Below, piece by piece: positions 1-10,581 of a stretch of DNA of 64,000 bases. Each line of letters begins with the position of its first letter. Position 1 is the first letter of the stretch. Source of the DNA: Mycolicibacterium palauense (GTDB lineage: Bacteria > Actinomycetota > Actinomycetes > Mycobacteriales > Mycobacteriaceae). Below the pieces are notes generated by a model. The model was not told the DNA's origin and made no database searches. It worked only from the letters and a program-made list of their open reading frames with translations. Both the position numbers and the translations under genes were made by a program. The stretch is taken from the NCBI RefSeq assembly GCF_002592005.1, contig NZ_NVQF01000019.1, positions 1-64,000 on the forward strand, given 5' to 3'.

Positions 1-2
1 CT

Positions 3-131
3 GTCGAGCGATCCTTCAACCGCTTCAAGCACTGGCGAGGAATCGCCACCCGATACGACAAGTACGCCCTGAGCTACCTCGGAGGGGTAACCCTAGCCGC
101 GATCATCATCAACCACCGCGTCCGCAATTGA
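3..131 (+). CDS. IS5-family transposase, C-terminal fragment (runs off the left edge)
   Basis: The frame from base 3 to the TGA at 129-131 reads as the last 42 residues of a DDE transposase. It has a block containing VERSFNRFKHWRGIATRYDK followed by a hydrophobic ALSYLGGVTLAAIII stretch, both typical of the C-terminus of IS5/IS1182-like transposases in actinobacteria. The catalytic E usually sits in this V-E-R-S-F context. Everything upstream lies outside the window, so it cannot be judged whether the element is intact. It ends only about 10 bp from the stop codon of the convergent flavoprotein gene, whose C-terminus appears intact. The right terminal inverted repeat could not be defined. Confidence 0.75.
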   Translation, partial: VERSFNRFKHWRGIATRYDKYALSYLGGVTLAAIIINHRVRN

Positions 132-141
132 CAGACACCAC

Positions 142-819
142 CTAGCCGGATCGCCGGTCAGCCTGCGCCGCGGCCATGGCCCGCACCGAATCCGGCACCG
201 GGACGGCCGGATCGCAGTCGGGGGCGGTCCGCGGCGGCCCGAACACGGTCGACATCGGCACCACACCCGCCCACACCCCGGCCACGACGTCCTCCTCCGG
301 GTCCTCGGGCCAGCCGTCACTGACCTTCAGTGACCAGTTGTCCTCGCCGATGCGCAGCCGCAGCACCTGGGTGGCGGCCAACTCCCTACGGGTGCTCGCC
401 CGCAGCTCGGCCACCCGGCCGGGGATGAAGGCGTCGGTCAGCGCGTCGAGGTAGTCGACCTTGCGGTCCGGTTCGACGGCGGCGAAGCCACCGAACAGCA
501 CGGCGCTGCGGTAGTGGAAGGAGGACTCGAACCCGCTGCGCGCCACCACCACACCGTCGAGGGTGGTGACGGCCACGGCCGCGGCGGCCCCGGACGCCAG
601 CGCCCGTAGCCACGGTGAGCCGGTGGAACCGTGGATCACCACCTCGTCGCCGACACGCGCGAAGCCGGTCGGGAACAGCACGGGGTGGCCGTCGCGGATC
701 AGCGCGATCGTGGCCAGCGGTGTGCTGTCGAGCAGCGCGTCCAGTTCGGCGCGCGCGGTGCGTTGTTTCTCGTGGAGGCGGGAGACCCGCGTCGAGGGCG
801 GCGGCGTGGCGGTCGACAT
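142..819 (-). CDS. Pyridoxamine 5'-phosphate oxidase-like flavin-binding protein
   Basis: A 225-residue protein of the PNPOx-like split-barrel superfamily (Pfam Pyridox_ox_2 type). The N-terminal half has the usual pattern: a Leu-rich helix (about 20-35), a strand with ATIALIRDGHPVLFPTGFAR, then GDEVVIHGSTGSPWLRAL and a VAVTTLDGVVVARSGFESSFHYRSAVLFG segment. In this family these regions bind FMN or F420 and precede a dimer-forming helix. The C-terminal WSLKVSDGWPEDPEEDV resembles the W-KVSDGWPEDDEEDL block of DUF/PNPOx proteins. The role is probably redox chemistry on an unknown small molecule, or flavin binding. It is monocistronic and convergent with the IS remnant. A GACAGT box 6 nt before the ATG suggests a leaderless start. 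Confidence 0.8.
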   Translation of the reverse strand: MSTATPPPSTRVSRLHEKQRTARAELDALLDSTPLATIALIRDGHPVLFPTGFARVGDEVVIHGSTGSPWLRALASGAAAAVAVTTLDGVVVARSGFESSFHYRSAVLFGGFAAVEPDRKVDYLDALTDAFIPGRVAELRASTRRELAATQVLRLRIGEDNWSLKVSDGWPEDPEEDVVAGVWAGVVPMSTVFGPPRTAPDCDPAVPVPDSVRAMAAAQADRRSG

Positions 820-855
820 GGCGTTACTGTCGCATGTTTGCCCCGGCCCGGCGCA

Positions 856-2547
856 TCAGCGTCCCGATTCGACCAGCCATGCCGCGGCGTCACTGGGCAG
901 GTGCCGCTGCACGCCCGGCACCGACGCCAGCACCACCCGCATTCCCGCGGGCAGTTCGATCGCCTCGGGACCGGTGTTGACCCAGCACTGCGCGGTACCG
1001 CGGGAGAACGCCAGCACATCGGCCGGGGTGGCGAGCCACCGGACGTCGGTCGTGGTCGCCCACATCGCGGGCCGCAGCGCCAGCGCGCGCCGGTACACGT
1101 TCAGAATCGAGTCCGGTTCGCCGTCCTGAGCCTCGACGCTGTGCTCGCCCCAGTGCTCGGGCTGCGGCAGCCACGGAGATTTCACGGCCCCGGGTGGCGA
1201 GAATCCATAGGGCACCGGACCTTTGGTCCAGGGCAGGGGAACCCGACAGCCGTCGCGGCCCACATCGGTGTACCCGGACTGCGCCCAGGTGGGATCCTGA
1301 CGGACATCGCCGGGCAGTTCCTCGACCTCCTCCAGACCGAGCTCCTCACCCTGATAGATGTAGGCCGTCCCCGGCAGCGCCAACTGCAGCAGCGCACCGG
1401 CGGCGGCCCGCAGCCGCCCGCGGGCGTGGTCGGCCTCCTCGTCGGCCCATCGGGAGCGCTCCCACTCGGATTCGACCAGCGAATCCGGCTGCGAACGCGA
1501 GTACCGGGTGACCGTGCGCGGAACGTCGTGGTTGGACAGCACCCAGGTCGGCGGCGCGCCGACCGTCGCCGCCGCCGTCATCGCGTCGTCGATGACGGCC
1601 CGCAGGCTGGCCGCCCGCCACGGCGCGCGCAGGAAGTCGAACTGGAAGGCGGTGTGCAGTTCGTCGGGGCGCAGGTAGCGGGCCAGGCGCTCGTTGGAGG
1701 ACACCCACGCCTCGGCGATGAAGATCCGTCCCGGACGGTAGCGGTCGGCGACCGCCCGCCAGCCGCGGTAGATCTCGTGCACCTCGTCGCGGTCCCACGC
1801 CGGGTGGGGGCCCATGTACGGGGGACCGCCGGACGGCGCACCGCGGTCCGGCAGCCCCGGGGCCTTCATCAACCCGTGCGCGACGTCGATGCGGAAGCCG
1901 TCGACCCCGCGGTCGAACCAGAAGGCCAGCACCTTCTCGAACTCGGCACGGACCTCGGGGTTCTCCCAGTTCAGATCGGGCTGGCCCAGCGCGAACAGGT
2001 GCAGGTACCACGATCCGTCCGGCAGCCGGGTCCAGGCCGGGCCGCCGAACACGCTCTGCCAGTCGTTGGGCGGCTCCGACCCGTCGGGCCCCCGGCCGGC
2101 ACGGAAGTGGTAGCGCTCACGGGCGCCGGGCTCGTCGCGCAGCGCGGCCTGAAACCACCGGTGCGCCTCGGAGGTGTGGTTCGGCACGATGTCGAGAACC
2201 ACCTTGATACCCCGCTGATGCGCCTCGGCGACGAACTCCGCGGCGTCCTCGAGGGTGCCGTAGGTCGGCTCGATGTCGCAGTAGTCGGCGACGTCGTACC
2301 CGGCGTCGGCCATCGGCGAGGGATACCACGGGTTGATCCACACCGCGTCGATCCCGAGGCCGGACAGATAGGGCAGCCGGGCCCGCAGTCCGGCGATATC
2401 GCCGATGCCGTCGCCGTTTCCGTCGGCGAAGCTGCGGATGTACACCTGGTACACCACGGCGGTCTTCCACCACGTGGCCGAGTCCGTGGCTGAATCCAGG
2501 CCCGAATCGGCGCCCGGCTCGGCGCGGTCGGCCGGTTTGCCGGTCAT
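856..2547 (-). CDS. aglA: Alpha-glucosidase, GH13 family (AglA-like)
   Basis: A 563-residue glycoside hydrolase family 13 enzyme that hydrolyses terminal alpha-glucosidic bonds of oligosaccharides. The conserved regions are all visible: DAVWINPWYPSP (about 67-78), DIVPNH (about 119-124), GFRIDVAHG with the nucleophile Asp221, FIAEAW with the acid/base Glu279, and SNHDVPR with His340-Asp341. The start at 2547 is preceded by AAGGAA at good spacing; the open frame extends further upstream without coding character. It has no signal peptide, so it acts in the cytoplasm, presumably on sugars delivered by the divergent ABC importer. Length and motifs fit oligo-1,6-glucosidase and Rv2471 (AglA)-like enzymes; the true substrate (maltose, isomaltose, trehalose or sucrose) cannot be told from sequence. 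Confidence 0.9.
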   Translation of the reverse strand: MTGKPADRAEPGADSGLDSATDSATWWKTAVVYQVYIRSFADGNGDGIGDIAGLRARLPYLSGLGIDAVWINPWYPSPMADAGYDVADYCDIEPTYGTLEDAAEFVAEAHQRGIKVVLDIVPNHTSEAHRWFQAALRDEPGARERYHFRAGRGPDGSEPPNDWQSVFGGPAWTRLPDGSWYLHLFALGQPDLNWENPEVRAEFEKVLAFWFDRGVDGFRIDVAHGLMKAPGLPDRGAPSGGPPYMGPHPAWDRDEVHEIYRGWRAVADRYRPGRIFIAEAWVSSNERLARYLRPDELHTAFQFDFLRAPWRAASLRAVIDDAMTAAATVGAPPTWVLSNHDVPRTVTRYSRSQPDSLVESEWERSRWADEEADHARGRLRAAAGALLQLALPGTAYIYQGEELGLEEVEELPGDVRQDPTWAQSGYTDVGRDGCRVPLPWTKGPVPYGFSPPGAVKSPWLPQPEHWGEHSVEAQDGEPDSILNVYRRALALRPAMWATTTDVRWLATPADVLAFSRGTAQCWVNTGPEAIELPAGMRVVLASVPGVQRHLPSDAAAWLVESGR

Positions 2548-2923
2548 CGCGTTCCTTCGGTTCGGTCGGGACGACGCCCGGAGTGGACGCCCACGCACAA
2601 CAGCGTGCGGGCGAGTGCGGCGGATGTCAACCAGAAAGACGGGGCCCAAGCCCCAGGGTGCGACATCAGATATATTGTGCCACAGCCGCTTTCGAGCTAC
2701 CCGAGTTCCCCGCACCCGCACCCGCGCCTCACCCCGCCCCCGGGTGGGTGTCCGGGGGGCAGGCCTCGCGAGCGAGCCGGGCAACCCCATCGTCGCGCGC
2801 CAGTTTGCCAGCCGGACACCGCGAGGCGGTGGCCACGGAGCCTGTGAACTATGACACACTTATCGCGACGCACAACAGTGGATCACAGTGATTCAGGAGC
2901 CTGACAACGGCGTGGGAGTTCTG
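2548..2923. promoter_or_regulatory. Divergent intergenic region between alpha-glucosidase and sugar importer
   Basis: About 375 bp without a convincing gene. It carries two AT-richer patches in otherwise GC-rich DNA: CAGATATATTGTG around 2667-2679, and CTATGACACACTTATCG around 2847-2865. A TTGACA on the minus strand lies at 2625-2630. This is the expected place for divergent promoters and a sugar-responsive operator, but no clear palindromic operator was recognised. Short open frames here are overlapping shadows with biased composition. Confidence 0.5.
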
Positions 2924-4234
2924 ATGAGGCGTATTCATCCCGGGCGCTCGGCGGCACGCAGACTCGCCGGCGCCGTCCTGTCGGCGGCCCTCGCCGCCAC
3001 AGCGCTCTCCGGCTGCGGCGGCGCCGGCGGCGCCCCCGTACTCACCTGGTACGTCTTCCCCGACAACGGCGGCGCCGCCAGCCGGGCCCAGCAGTGCGCC
3101 GAGGCTTCCGGCGGCGCCTACCAGGTCAAGGTCGAGGTGTTGCCGTCGAGCGCGACCCAGCAGCGCGAGCAGCTGGTGCGGCGGCTGGCCGCCCACGATT
3201 CCTCGATCGACATCCTCAGCGTCGACGTCGTCTTCACCGCCGAGTTCGCCAACGCGGGCTTCCTGCGGCCCTACACCGACGCCGAGAAGGCCCGGCTCAC
3301 CGCCGGCATGCTGCCCGCCCCGATCGAGACCGGAATGTGGGACGACACCCTGTACGCGGCCCCGTTCAAGTCCAACGCGCAGCTGCTCTGGTACCGCAAG
3401 TCGCTGGCCGCCGCGGCCGGCGTCGACCCCACCAGCCCGGCCTTCACCTGGGACGAGATGATCAAAGCCGCCCTCTCACAAGGCAAGAAGGTCGCCGAGC
3501 AGGGCTCCCGGTACGAGGGCTACATGGTGTGGATCAACGCACTGGTGCGTTCGGCCGGCGGCCAGGTCCTCACCGACGCCAGCGCGGGCAAGAACGCCAC
3601 GCCGAGCCTGGCCAGCCCGGCCGGTGAGAAGGCCGCCGAGATCATCGGCAACCTGGCGCGTTCGGCCGCCGCCCCGGCCGACCTGTCCACCGCTACCGAG
3701 GAGCAGGCCCGCGCGAACTTCCAGTCCGACCAGGGCATGTTCATGCTGAACTGGCCCTACGTGCTGGCCGCGGCCCGCGGCGCCGCCGAGGACGGCACCC
3801 TGAGCCAGTCGGTCGTCGACGACATCGGCTGGGCCCGCTACCCCCGCGTCTACCCCGACCAGCCCAGCGCGCCGCCGCTGGGCGGTGCCAACCTGGGCGT
3901 CGGCGCCTACTCGAAGCATCCCGACCTGGCGGTGGCAGCCGTCGAGTGCATCAACGCCCTGCCCAAGGCCACCCAGTACATGCTCGACGAGGGCGAGCCG
4001 TCGCCCTACGCGGCGTCCTACAACGATCCCGAGGTCCGCGAGAACTACCCCAACGCCGACCTGATCCGCGAGTCGATCGCCGAGGCCGGCCCCCGGCCCC
4101 TGACACCGTTCTACGTCGACGTGGCGGGTTCGGTGATCCAGACCTGGCATCCACCGGACTCGGTCACCAGCGAAACACCGCGCAAGACAGATGAGTTCAT
4201 GGCCGATGTACTGGCCGGAAGGCGGCTCCTGTGA
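2924..4234 (+). CDS. Extracellular solute-binding lipoprotein of a sugar ABC importer (LpqY-like)
   Basis: A 436-residue family 1 extracellular solute-binding protein. The ATG at 2924 (GGGAG just upstream) is preferred over the in-frame GTG at 2888 because it gives a normal signal: MRR at the start, a hydrophobic core, and lipobox ALSG followed by Cys31. The mature part resembles mycobacterial LpqY: an LTWYVFPDNGG strand, a QQREQLVRRLAAHDSSIDILSVD block, and YAAPFKSNAQLLWYRKSL. It should capture a disaccharide outside the membrane and hand it to the two permeases encoded next. It is the first gene of a five-gene operon and overlaps the next gene by 4 bp. A divergent alpha-glucosidase argues for an alpha-glucoside or trehalose-like ligand. 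It is a paralogue-type relative of lpqY, not necessarily its orthologue. Confidence 0.88.
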   Translation: MRRIHPGRSAARRLAGAVLSAALAATALSGCGGAGGAPVLTWYVFPDNGGAASRAQQCAEASGGAYQVKVEVLPSSATQQREQLVRRLAAHDSSIDILSVDVVFTAEFANAGFLRPYTDAEKARLTAGMLPAPIETGMWDDTLYAAPFKSNAQLLWYRKSLAAAAGVDPTSPAFTWDEMIKAALSQGKKVAEQGSRYEGYMVWINALVRSAGGQVLTDASAGKNATPSLASPAGEKAAEIIGNLARSAAAPADLSTATEEQARANFQSDQGMFMLNWPYVLAAARGAAEDGTLSQSVVDDIGWARYPRVYPDQPSAPPLGGANLGVGAYSKHPDLAVAAVECINALPKATQYMLDEGEPSPYAASYNDPEVRENYPNADLIRESIAEAGPRPLTPFYVDVAGSVIQTWHPPDSVTSETPRKTDEFMADVLAGRRLL

Positions 4235-5148
4235 CCACACTCGAATCGCCGGTCCAGGCCGGCACCACCAGCGAGCGCACCCGCGGCGAACGGCGGCTGG
4301 GGCTGTATCTCACCCTGCCCTCCTATCTGGTGATGATCCTCGTCACCGCCTATCCGCTGGGCTACGCGCTGGTGTTGTCGCTGTACAACTATCGGCTCAC
4401 CGACCCGGCGGGCCGCAGCTTCGTCGGCCTGGGCAACTACGGTGTGATCCTCACCGACCCGGTGTGGTGGAACGACTTCGTCACCACGCTGGCGATCACC
4501 GTCGTGACCGTGGCCGTCGAGCTCGTCGTCGGCTTCGCCTTCGCCTTCGTCATGCTGCGGATCGTGCGGGGCCGCGGACCGCTGCGCACCGCGATCCTGA
4601 TCCCCTACGGCATCGTCACCGTCGTCTCGGCGTTCATCTGGCGCTACGCCTTCGCCATCGACTCCGGGTTCGTCAACAAGTGGCTGGCCCTGGGCGACTT
4701 CAACTGGTTCGGGGACCGGTGGTCGGCGATCTTCGTCATCTGCCTGTCCGAGATCTGGAAGACGACACCATTCATCTCCCTGCTGCTGCTGGCCGGCCTG
4801 GTTCAGGTCCCCGAGGACATGCAGGAGGCCGCCAAGGTCGACGGTGCCACCGCCTGGCAGCGGTTGTGGAAGGTGACGCTGCCGAACATGAAGGCCGCGA
4901 TCATGGTGGCGTTGCTGTTCCGCACGCTCGACGCGTGGCGCATCTTCGACAACCCGTTCGTGATGACCGGGGGCGCCAACAACACCGAACCCATCTCGTT
5001 CTTGGCCTACAGACAGAACGTGACACTGGTCAATCTCGGTATGGGCTCGGCGGTCTCGGTTCTGCTGTTCCTGACGGTCGTGGTGATCGCCTGGATCTTC
5101 GTCAAGGGGTTCAGAACCGACCTGTCCCAGGTGAGGGGTGATCAGTGA
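4231..5148 (+). CDS. Sugar ABC transporter permease (MalF/SugA type)
   Basis: A 305-residue inner-membrane permease with six predicted membrane segments, starting at a GTG inside the stop of the lipoprotein gene (GTGA overlap). The EAA loop that docks the ATPase is visible as EAAKVDGATAWQRLWKVTLP, about 95 residues from the C-terminus. The N-terminus has the usual LPSYLVMILVTAYPLGYALVLSL first helix, followed by a periplasmic loop with GNYGVILTDPVWW. It pairs with the downstream MalG-type permease to form the channel for the sugar caught by the LpqY-like lipoprotein. Length and order match sugA. Confidence 0.9.
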   Translation: MTTLESPVQAGTTSERTRGERRLGLYLTLPSYLVMILVTAYPLGYALVLSLYNYRLTDPAGRSFVGLGNYGVILTDPVWWNDFVTTLAITVVTVAVELVVGFAFAFVMLRIVRGRGPLRTAILIPYGIVTVVSAFIWRYAFAIDSGFVNKWLALGDFNWFGDRWSAIFVICLSEIWKTTPFISLLLLAGLVQVPEDMQEAAKVDGATAWQRLWKVTLPNMKAAIMVALLFRTLDAWRIFDNPFVMTGGANNTEPISFLAYRQNVTLVNLGMGSAVSVLLFLTVVVIAWIFVKGFRTDLSQVRGDQ

Positions 5149-5981
5149 TGAGCGCCGCCAGGACCGGACGGTGGTGGACCGTCGCCGGCGTCGTCATCGT
5201 CCTCTACAGCTTCTTCCCGCTGCTGTGGATGATCAGCCTGGCGTTCAAACCCCCCTCGGACATCGTCTCGGGCAGTCCCCAGTTCTGGCCCACCAGTTGG
5301 ACGTTGGACAACTTCGCGCAGATCTTCAGCCAGCCGCTGTTCACCCGGGCGCTGATCAACTCGGTGGGCATCGCCCTGATCGCCACCGCGCTGTCGGTCG
5401 TCATCGCGATGTTCGCCGCCTACGCCATCGCCCGGCTGGAGTTCCCGGGCAAGAAGGTGCTGCTGTCCCTGGCGCTGGCGATCGCGATGTTCCCGCAGGC
5501 CGCTCTGGTCGGGCCGCTGTTCGACATGTGGCGCGGCCTGGCGATCTACGACACCTGGATCGGGCTGATCATCCCCTACCTGACCTTCGCCCTGCCACTG
5601 TCGATCTGGACGCTCTCGGCGTTCTTCCGCCAGATCCCCTGGGAGATGGAACACGCCGCCCAGGTCGACGGCGCGACACCCTGGCAGGCGTTCCGCAAGG
5701 TGGTCGTGCCGCTGGCCGCGCCGGGGGTCTTCACCACCGCGATCCTGACATTCTTCTTCTGCTGGAACGACTTCCTGTTCGCCATCTCGCTGACCTCCAC
5801 CAACAGCGCGCGCACCGTGCCCGCCGCCCTGGCCTTCTTCCAGGGTGCGTCGTACTTCGAGTCGCCGGTCCCCTACATCATGGCCGCGTCGGTGGTCGTC
5901 ACCATTCCCGTCGTCATCTTGGTTCTCATCTTCCAGCGGCGCATCGTCGCCGGCCTGACCTCCGGAGCAGTGAAGGGATAA
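5148..5981 (+). CDS. Sugar ABC transporter permease (MalG/SugB type)
   Basis: A 277-residue permease whose ATG shares one base with the stop of the previous gene (TGATG); a GTG three bases earlier is also possible. Six membrane spans are expected. The EAA loop reads [26 protein letters not shown]. The [19 protein letters not shown] opening and the [12 protein letters not shown] block before the last helices are characteristic of MalG-like subunits of carbohydrate (CUT1) importers. It forms the translocation pore with the preceding permease and is driven by the ATPase encoded 4 bp downstream. Confidence 0.9.
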   Translation: MSAARTGRWWTVAGVVIVLYSFFPLLWMISLAFKPPSDIVSGSPQFWPTSWTLDNFAQIFSQPLFTRALINSVGIALIATALSVVIAMFAAYAIARLEFPGKKVLLSLALAIAMFPQAALVGPLFDMWRGLAIYDTWIGLIIPYLTFALPLSIWTLSAFFRQIPWEMEHAAQVDGATPWQAFRKVVVPLAAPGVFTTAILTFFFCWNDFLFAISLTSTNSARTVPAALAFFQGASYFESPVPYIMAASVVVTIPVVILVLIFQRRIVAGLTSGAVKG

Positions 5982-5985
5982 CCCC

Positions 5986-7197
<1,212 letters not shown>

Positions 7198-7201
7198 GCA
7201 C

Positions 7202-8479
7202 ATGCGCGCGCCGGAGCTGCGACTGCGGGCGCCGACACCGGGGCTGTTGGCACTCCCGTGGCAGCTTCCGTTGTCCCGGTGGACGGTTCCCGAGGTGGAG
7301 CTGCGGGACATCGCCGTCGGCCCGAGCCGGCACCTGGTGAAATTCGCCGAGTGCGACGGTCTGCTGTGGGCGCTCAAGGAGCTGCCGCCGCGCATCGCGA
7401 CCAAGGAGTACGACGTCCTCAGCAGGCTCGAGGAGATGGCACTGCCCGCGGTTCGGCCCGCGGGACTGGTGGCACAGCCCGAGTTCGACACCGCCATCCT
7501 GGTCACCCGATATCTGCAGGGGTCCTGGCAGTATCGGCGGCTGTTCATGCGACTGCCACCCGACGAACCCAAGCACCGCGCCCGGCTGTTCGACGCGATG
7601 GCCACCCTGATGGTGGAGCTGCACCGCCACGGTGTGTTCTGGGGTGACTGTTCGCTGGCGAACACCCTGTTCAGCCGGGACGGCCAGGTGTTGCAGGCCT
7701 GGCTGGTCGACGCCGAGACCAGCGAGGTCCATCCGCGCCTGTCGAACGGCCAGCGCGAACTCGACATCGAGATCCTCGTGGAGAACGTGGCCGCCGGCCT
7801 CGACGACCTGGCCGCCCGCCTCGACCAGCCCCCCGAGCTGCGCGACACCCTCATGCGGGAGGCGATCGGGGTCCGCGACCGCTACACCGCGCTGTGGGAA
7901 ACCCTCAATGCCGAACCGGTTTTCGGCTTCAACGACCGCTACCGCGTGGAGAGCGCCATCCGCAGGCTCAACGAGCTCGGCTTCGCCGTCGACGAGGTGA
8001 CCCTGCACCCCACCGGGCAGCCCACCGACAGCGGGCCCGAACATCTGCGGTTGCACGTCGCCGTCGGCGATCGCCGCTACCACGCCGCACACCTGCAGCG
8101 GCTGACCGGGCTGGAGACCGGGGAGGGTCAGGCCCGCATCCTGCTCGGTGACCTGCACGCCTACCAGGTTCAACTGGCCCGCGAGGCGGGCCACGACGTC
8201 GACGAGACCACCGCGGCGCGGCTGTGGATGATGGAGGTGGCAACCCCGATGATGTACCGGGCCCACGCCGCCGTCCGGCACCAGGGCACCCCGACGCAGG
8301 CCTACTGCGATCTGCTGGAGACCCGCTGGCTGCTGTCCGAACGCGCGGGCCGCGACGTCGGCACCGAGCAGGCCCTGGCGGCGTTGCGCCGCAACACCGT
8401 TCCGGCTGACTCGGCAGCCAAGCTCGTCGTCGTGGAGACCCCGACCGAGCCGTTCTCGGTGCTCGACGACGAGCCGTGA
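7202..8479 (+). CDS. DUF4032 protein with a kinase-like domain
   Basis: A 425-residue protein I recognise as DUF4032, whose N-terminal half belongs to the lipopolysaccharide-kinase/WaaP-like protein-kinase fold. The kinase signature is readable: LLWALKELP with a candidate ATP-binding Lys59, HRHGVFWGDCSLANTLF with His141, catalytic Asp149 and Asn154, and AWLVDAET with metal-binding Asp170 and Glu172. The C-terminal half (about 230-425) is the DUF4032 part, with no known activity. It is the last gene of the sugar-import operon, 4 bp after the ATPase gene, so a role in phosphorylating the imported sugar or regulating the transporter is a reasonable but untested inference. No membrane segments or signal peptide are seen. 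Confidence 0.75.
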   Translation: MRAPELRLRAPTPGLLALPWQLPLSRWTVPEVELRDIAVGPSRHLVKFAECDGLLWALKELPPRIATKEYDVLSRLEEMALPAVRPAGLVAQPEFDTAILVTRYLQGSWQYRRLFMRLPPDEPKHRARLFDAMATLMVELHRHGVFWGDCSLANTLFSRDGQVLQAWLVDAETSEVHPRLSNGQRELDIEILVENVAAGLDDLAARLDQPPELRDTLMREAIGVRDRYTALWETLNAEPVFGFNDRYRVESAIRRLNELGFAVDEVTLHPTGQPTDSGPEHLRLHVAVGDRRYHAAHLQRLTGLETGEGQARILLGDLHAYQVQLAREAGHDVDETTAARLWMMEVATPMMYRAHAAVRHQGTPTQAYCDLLETRWLLSERAGRDVGTEQALAALRRNTVPADSAAKLVVVETPTEPFSVLDDEP

Positions 8480-8483
8480 GCCC

Positions 8484-9650
8484 TCAGCCCACCCGACGCA
8501 GCGCCTCGGGGGTCAGGTCGGCCAGCGTCGGGTAGCCGTCGACGGCCATGATGAGGTCGGCCTCGGCCAGCATCGACCGCAGCACGTGCACGATGCCGTC
8601 CACTCCGCCCAGCGCCAGACCGTAGGCGTAGGGCCGGCCGATCCCCACCGCGCTGGCGCCCAGCGCGAGGGCCTTGATCACGTCGGCGCCCGATCGCACC
8701 CCGGAGTCGAACAGCACGGGCAGGTCGCCGGCGGCCTCCACCACCGCCGGCAGGCAGTCGATGGCGGGCAGTCCGCCGTTGGCCTGGCGGCCGCCGTGGT
8801 TGCTGCAGTAGATGCCGTCGACGCCGTAATCCCTTGCCCGCCGGGCATCGTCGGGGTGGCAGATCCCCTTGAGGATCAGCGGAAGGCTGGTGAGCGACCG
8901 CAGCCAGGTCAGGTCGTCCCAGGTCAGTGATTTCCCGAAGATCCCCGCCCAGTGCATCACCGCCTCACGCGGATCGGCGCCCTCGGCCAGGCCCGCCGCG
9001 GCCCGGAAGACCGGGTCGCTGGTGTAGTTGGCCAGGCACTTGCCCCGCAGCTGAGGAAAGTTGGACATCGCCAGGTCGCGGGGACGCCAGCCCGGGATCC
9101 AGGTGTCCAGGGTGACGACGATCCCGGCGTAGCCGGCGGCCTCGGCGCGGTGCACCAGGCTCTCGGCCAGCTCCCGGTCGGTGGGACAGTACAGCTGGAA
9201 AAGCCCCGGCGTGTCACCGAATTCGGCGGCCACCCGCTCCATCGGATCCTCCATGAGCGTGGACCCGCACATCGGCACCCCGGTGCGGGCGGCCGCCCGG
9301 GCGGTGGCGAGATCACCGTGGCCGTCCTGGGCACACAGTGCGATCACGCCGATGGGCGCCATGAACACCGGCGCCGGCCAGCGCCGGCCCCACAGCTCCA
9401 CCGACAGGTCACGCTCGGTGGCCCCGACCAGCATCCGGGGAATCAGCCCCCAGCCGCCGAACGCGGTGACGTTGCCGTCCTGGGTGCGCTCGTCGCCGGC
9501 GCCGCCGGCCACGTAGGACCACACCGACGGCGCCAGTACGTTGCGGGCGCGCTCCTCCCACCCGGCGTAGTCCATCGGCAGCGCGGGCAGCACCCCGGAC
9601 AGGCCTGCGAAATAGATCTCGTACTGGTAGGCACCGAACGGGCTGCTCAT
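8484..9650 (-). CDS. Lactate 2-monooxygenase-like FMN enzyme
   Basis: A 388-residue member of the FMN-dependent alpha-hydroxy-acid oxidase family. It matches the remembered M. smegmatis lactate 2-monooxygenase (394 aa) closely, with shared blocks such as [31 protein letters not shown], and [18 protein letters not shown]. The last contains the catalytic His285 and substrate-binding Arg288; Lys261 contacts FMN. Lactate 2-monooxygenase turns L-lactate and O2 into acetate, CO2 and water. A substrate other than lactate cannot be excluded, because the loop around 210-240 is shorter than in the reference. The true start is the ATG at 9650, overlapping the preceding LLM gene by 4 bp. The open frame upstream of it is out of register with that gene and not coding. 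Confidence 0.82.
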   Translation of the reverse strand: MSSPFGAYQYEIYFAGLSGVLPALPMDYAGWEERARNVLAPSVWSYVAGGAGDERTQDGNVTAFGGWGLIPRMLVGATERDLSVELWGRRWPAPVFMAPIGVIALCAQDGHGDLATARAAARTGVPMCGSTLMEDPMERVAAEFGDTPGLFQLYCPTDRELAESLVHRAEAAGYAGIVVTLDTWIPGWRPRDLAMSNFPQLRGKCLANYTSDPVFRAAAGLAEGADPREAVMHWAGIFGKSLTWDDLTWLRSLTSLPLILKGICHPDDARRARDYGVDGIYCSNHGGRQANGGLPAIDCLPAVVEAAGDLPVLFDSGVRSGADVIKALALGASAVGIGRPYAYGLALGGVDGIVHVLRSMLAEADLIMAVDGYPTLADLTPEALRRVG

Positions 9651-10540
9651 GAGAAGTCCTTCACGACATCGGCGACCCGCCGCAGCTGGTCGAGATCGGA
9701 GCTGGTGGGAATCAGGTGGACCTCGTCGGTGCCGACCGCCTCGAAGGCCCGCAGGGTGGCCGCCAGCTGGTCGTCGCCGCCCGACCATCCCGTGGTCGGC
9801 GCGATCGCGTCGACATAGTCGGCGGGGATCCAGTTCATGTAGCGGCGCAGGTGTGCGCGGACCTGCTCGCGCGCGCTGTCGGCGGCCCCGAGGGCGAACC
9901 AGAACGAGGTCGCCAAGTGGGGCGGGGGGCGGCCCGCGTCGGCCCAGGACCGGCGCGCGATGTCGAACAACTCGTTCTGCTTGCCGACGTCGAGGTCGAG
10001 GGTGATGCCCGCCAGGCCGTCGGCCCAGCCGGCCGCGCTGCGCAGTGTCTTGGGCCCGATGGTGCCCACCAGCAGCCGGGGCCCGCCCGGCTGCACCGGC
10101 GCCGGGCCGACCGGCAGCACGGATTCGGTCAGCTTCTCCCCCGCCCACACCCGGCGCATGGTCTCGACGCGCTCGGCCATCCCGCGCATGGTCTGGCTCT
10201 TCGGGTCCGCGCCGACGGCGCGGTAGTCCTCATCGCGGCCACCGATGCCGATCCCGACCGTCAGCCGGCCCCCGCACAACAGGTCGCCGGTGGCCAGCGC
10301 CTTGGCGCACATCACCGGATCGTGCAGTTGCGGCACGATCACGGTGGTGATCAGCTCTACGCGCTCGGTCCAGGCCGCCAGCGCGCCCAGCAGGGTCAGG
10401 CTGTCGGGGTTGTCGAAGGCGATGCGTTCCCCCCAGCACAGCGAGGAGAACGGTCCCTCGTCGATGGTGCGGGCCCAGCGGCGCAACACCGCCGCGTCGA
10501 GATCGGGTTCCATCACCGGCATCGTCATCCCTACCCGCAC
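9647..10540 (-). CDS. LLM-class (luciferase-like) flavin/F420-dependent oxidoreductase
   Basis: A 297-residue TIM-barrel protein of the bacterial luciferase-like monooxygenase family, which uses FMN or, often in mycobacteria, F420. Visible family elements are [15 protein letters not shown] at the start, a [24 protein letters not shown] helix, [16 protein letters not shown], and the late AADGLAG-like segment [11 protein letters not shown]. Its stop overlaps the start of the lactate monooxygenase gene by 4 bp (ATGA), so the two are translationally coupled and may act on the same metabolite. The substrate is unknown. Confidence 0.8.
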   Translation of the reverse strand: MRVGMTMPVMEPDLDAAVLRRWARTIDEGPFSSLCWGERIAFDNPDSLTLLGALAAWTERVELITTVIVPQLHDPVMCAKALATGDLLCGGRLTVGIGIGGRDEDYRAVGADPKSQTMRGMAERVETMRRVWAGEKLTESVLPVGPAPVQPGGPRLLVGTIGPKTLRSAAGWADGLAGITLDLDVGKQNELFDIARRSWADAGRPPPHLATSFWFALGAADSAREQVRAHLRRYMNWIPADYVDAIAPTTGWSGGDDQLAATLRAFEAVGTDEVHLIPTSSDLDQLRRVADVVKDFS

Positions 10541-10581
10541 GCCCGCGATTGTGACACGGACGCTCCGATCGCCTCACGGGA

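Noticed and set aside
631-2493. A 620-codon plus-strand open frame
   Set aside because: It lies antisense to the GH13 glucosidase and PNPOx-like genes, has Arg/Pro/Gly-biased composition and no domain. It is a GC-rich shadow.
2583-2891. Short plus-strand frames in the aglA-importer gap
   Set aside because: They overlap in several frames, are Pro/Arg-rich, and have no ribosome site. The region is better read as divergent promoters.
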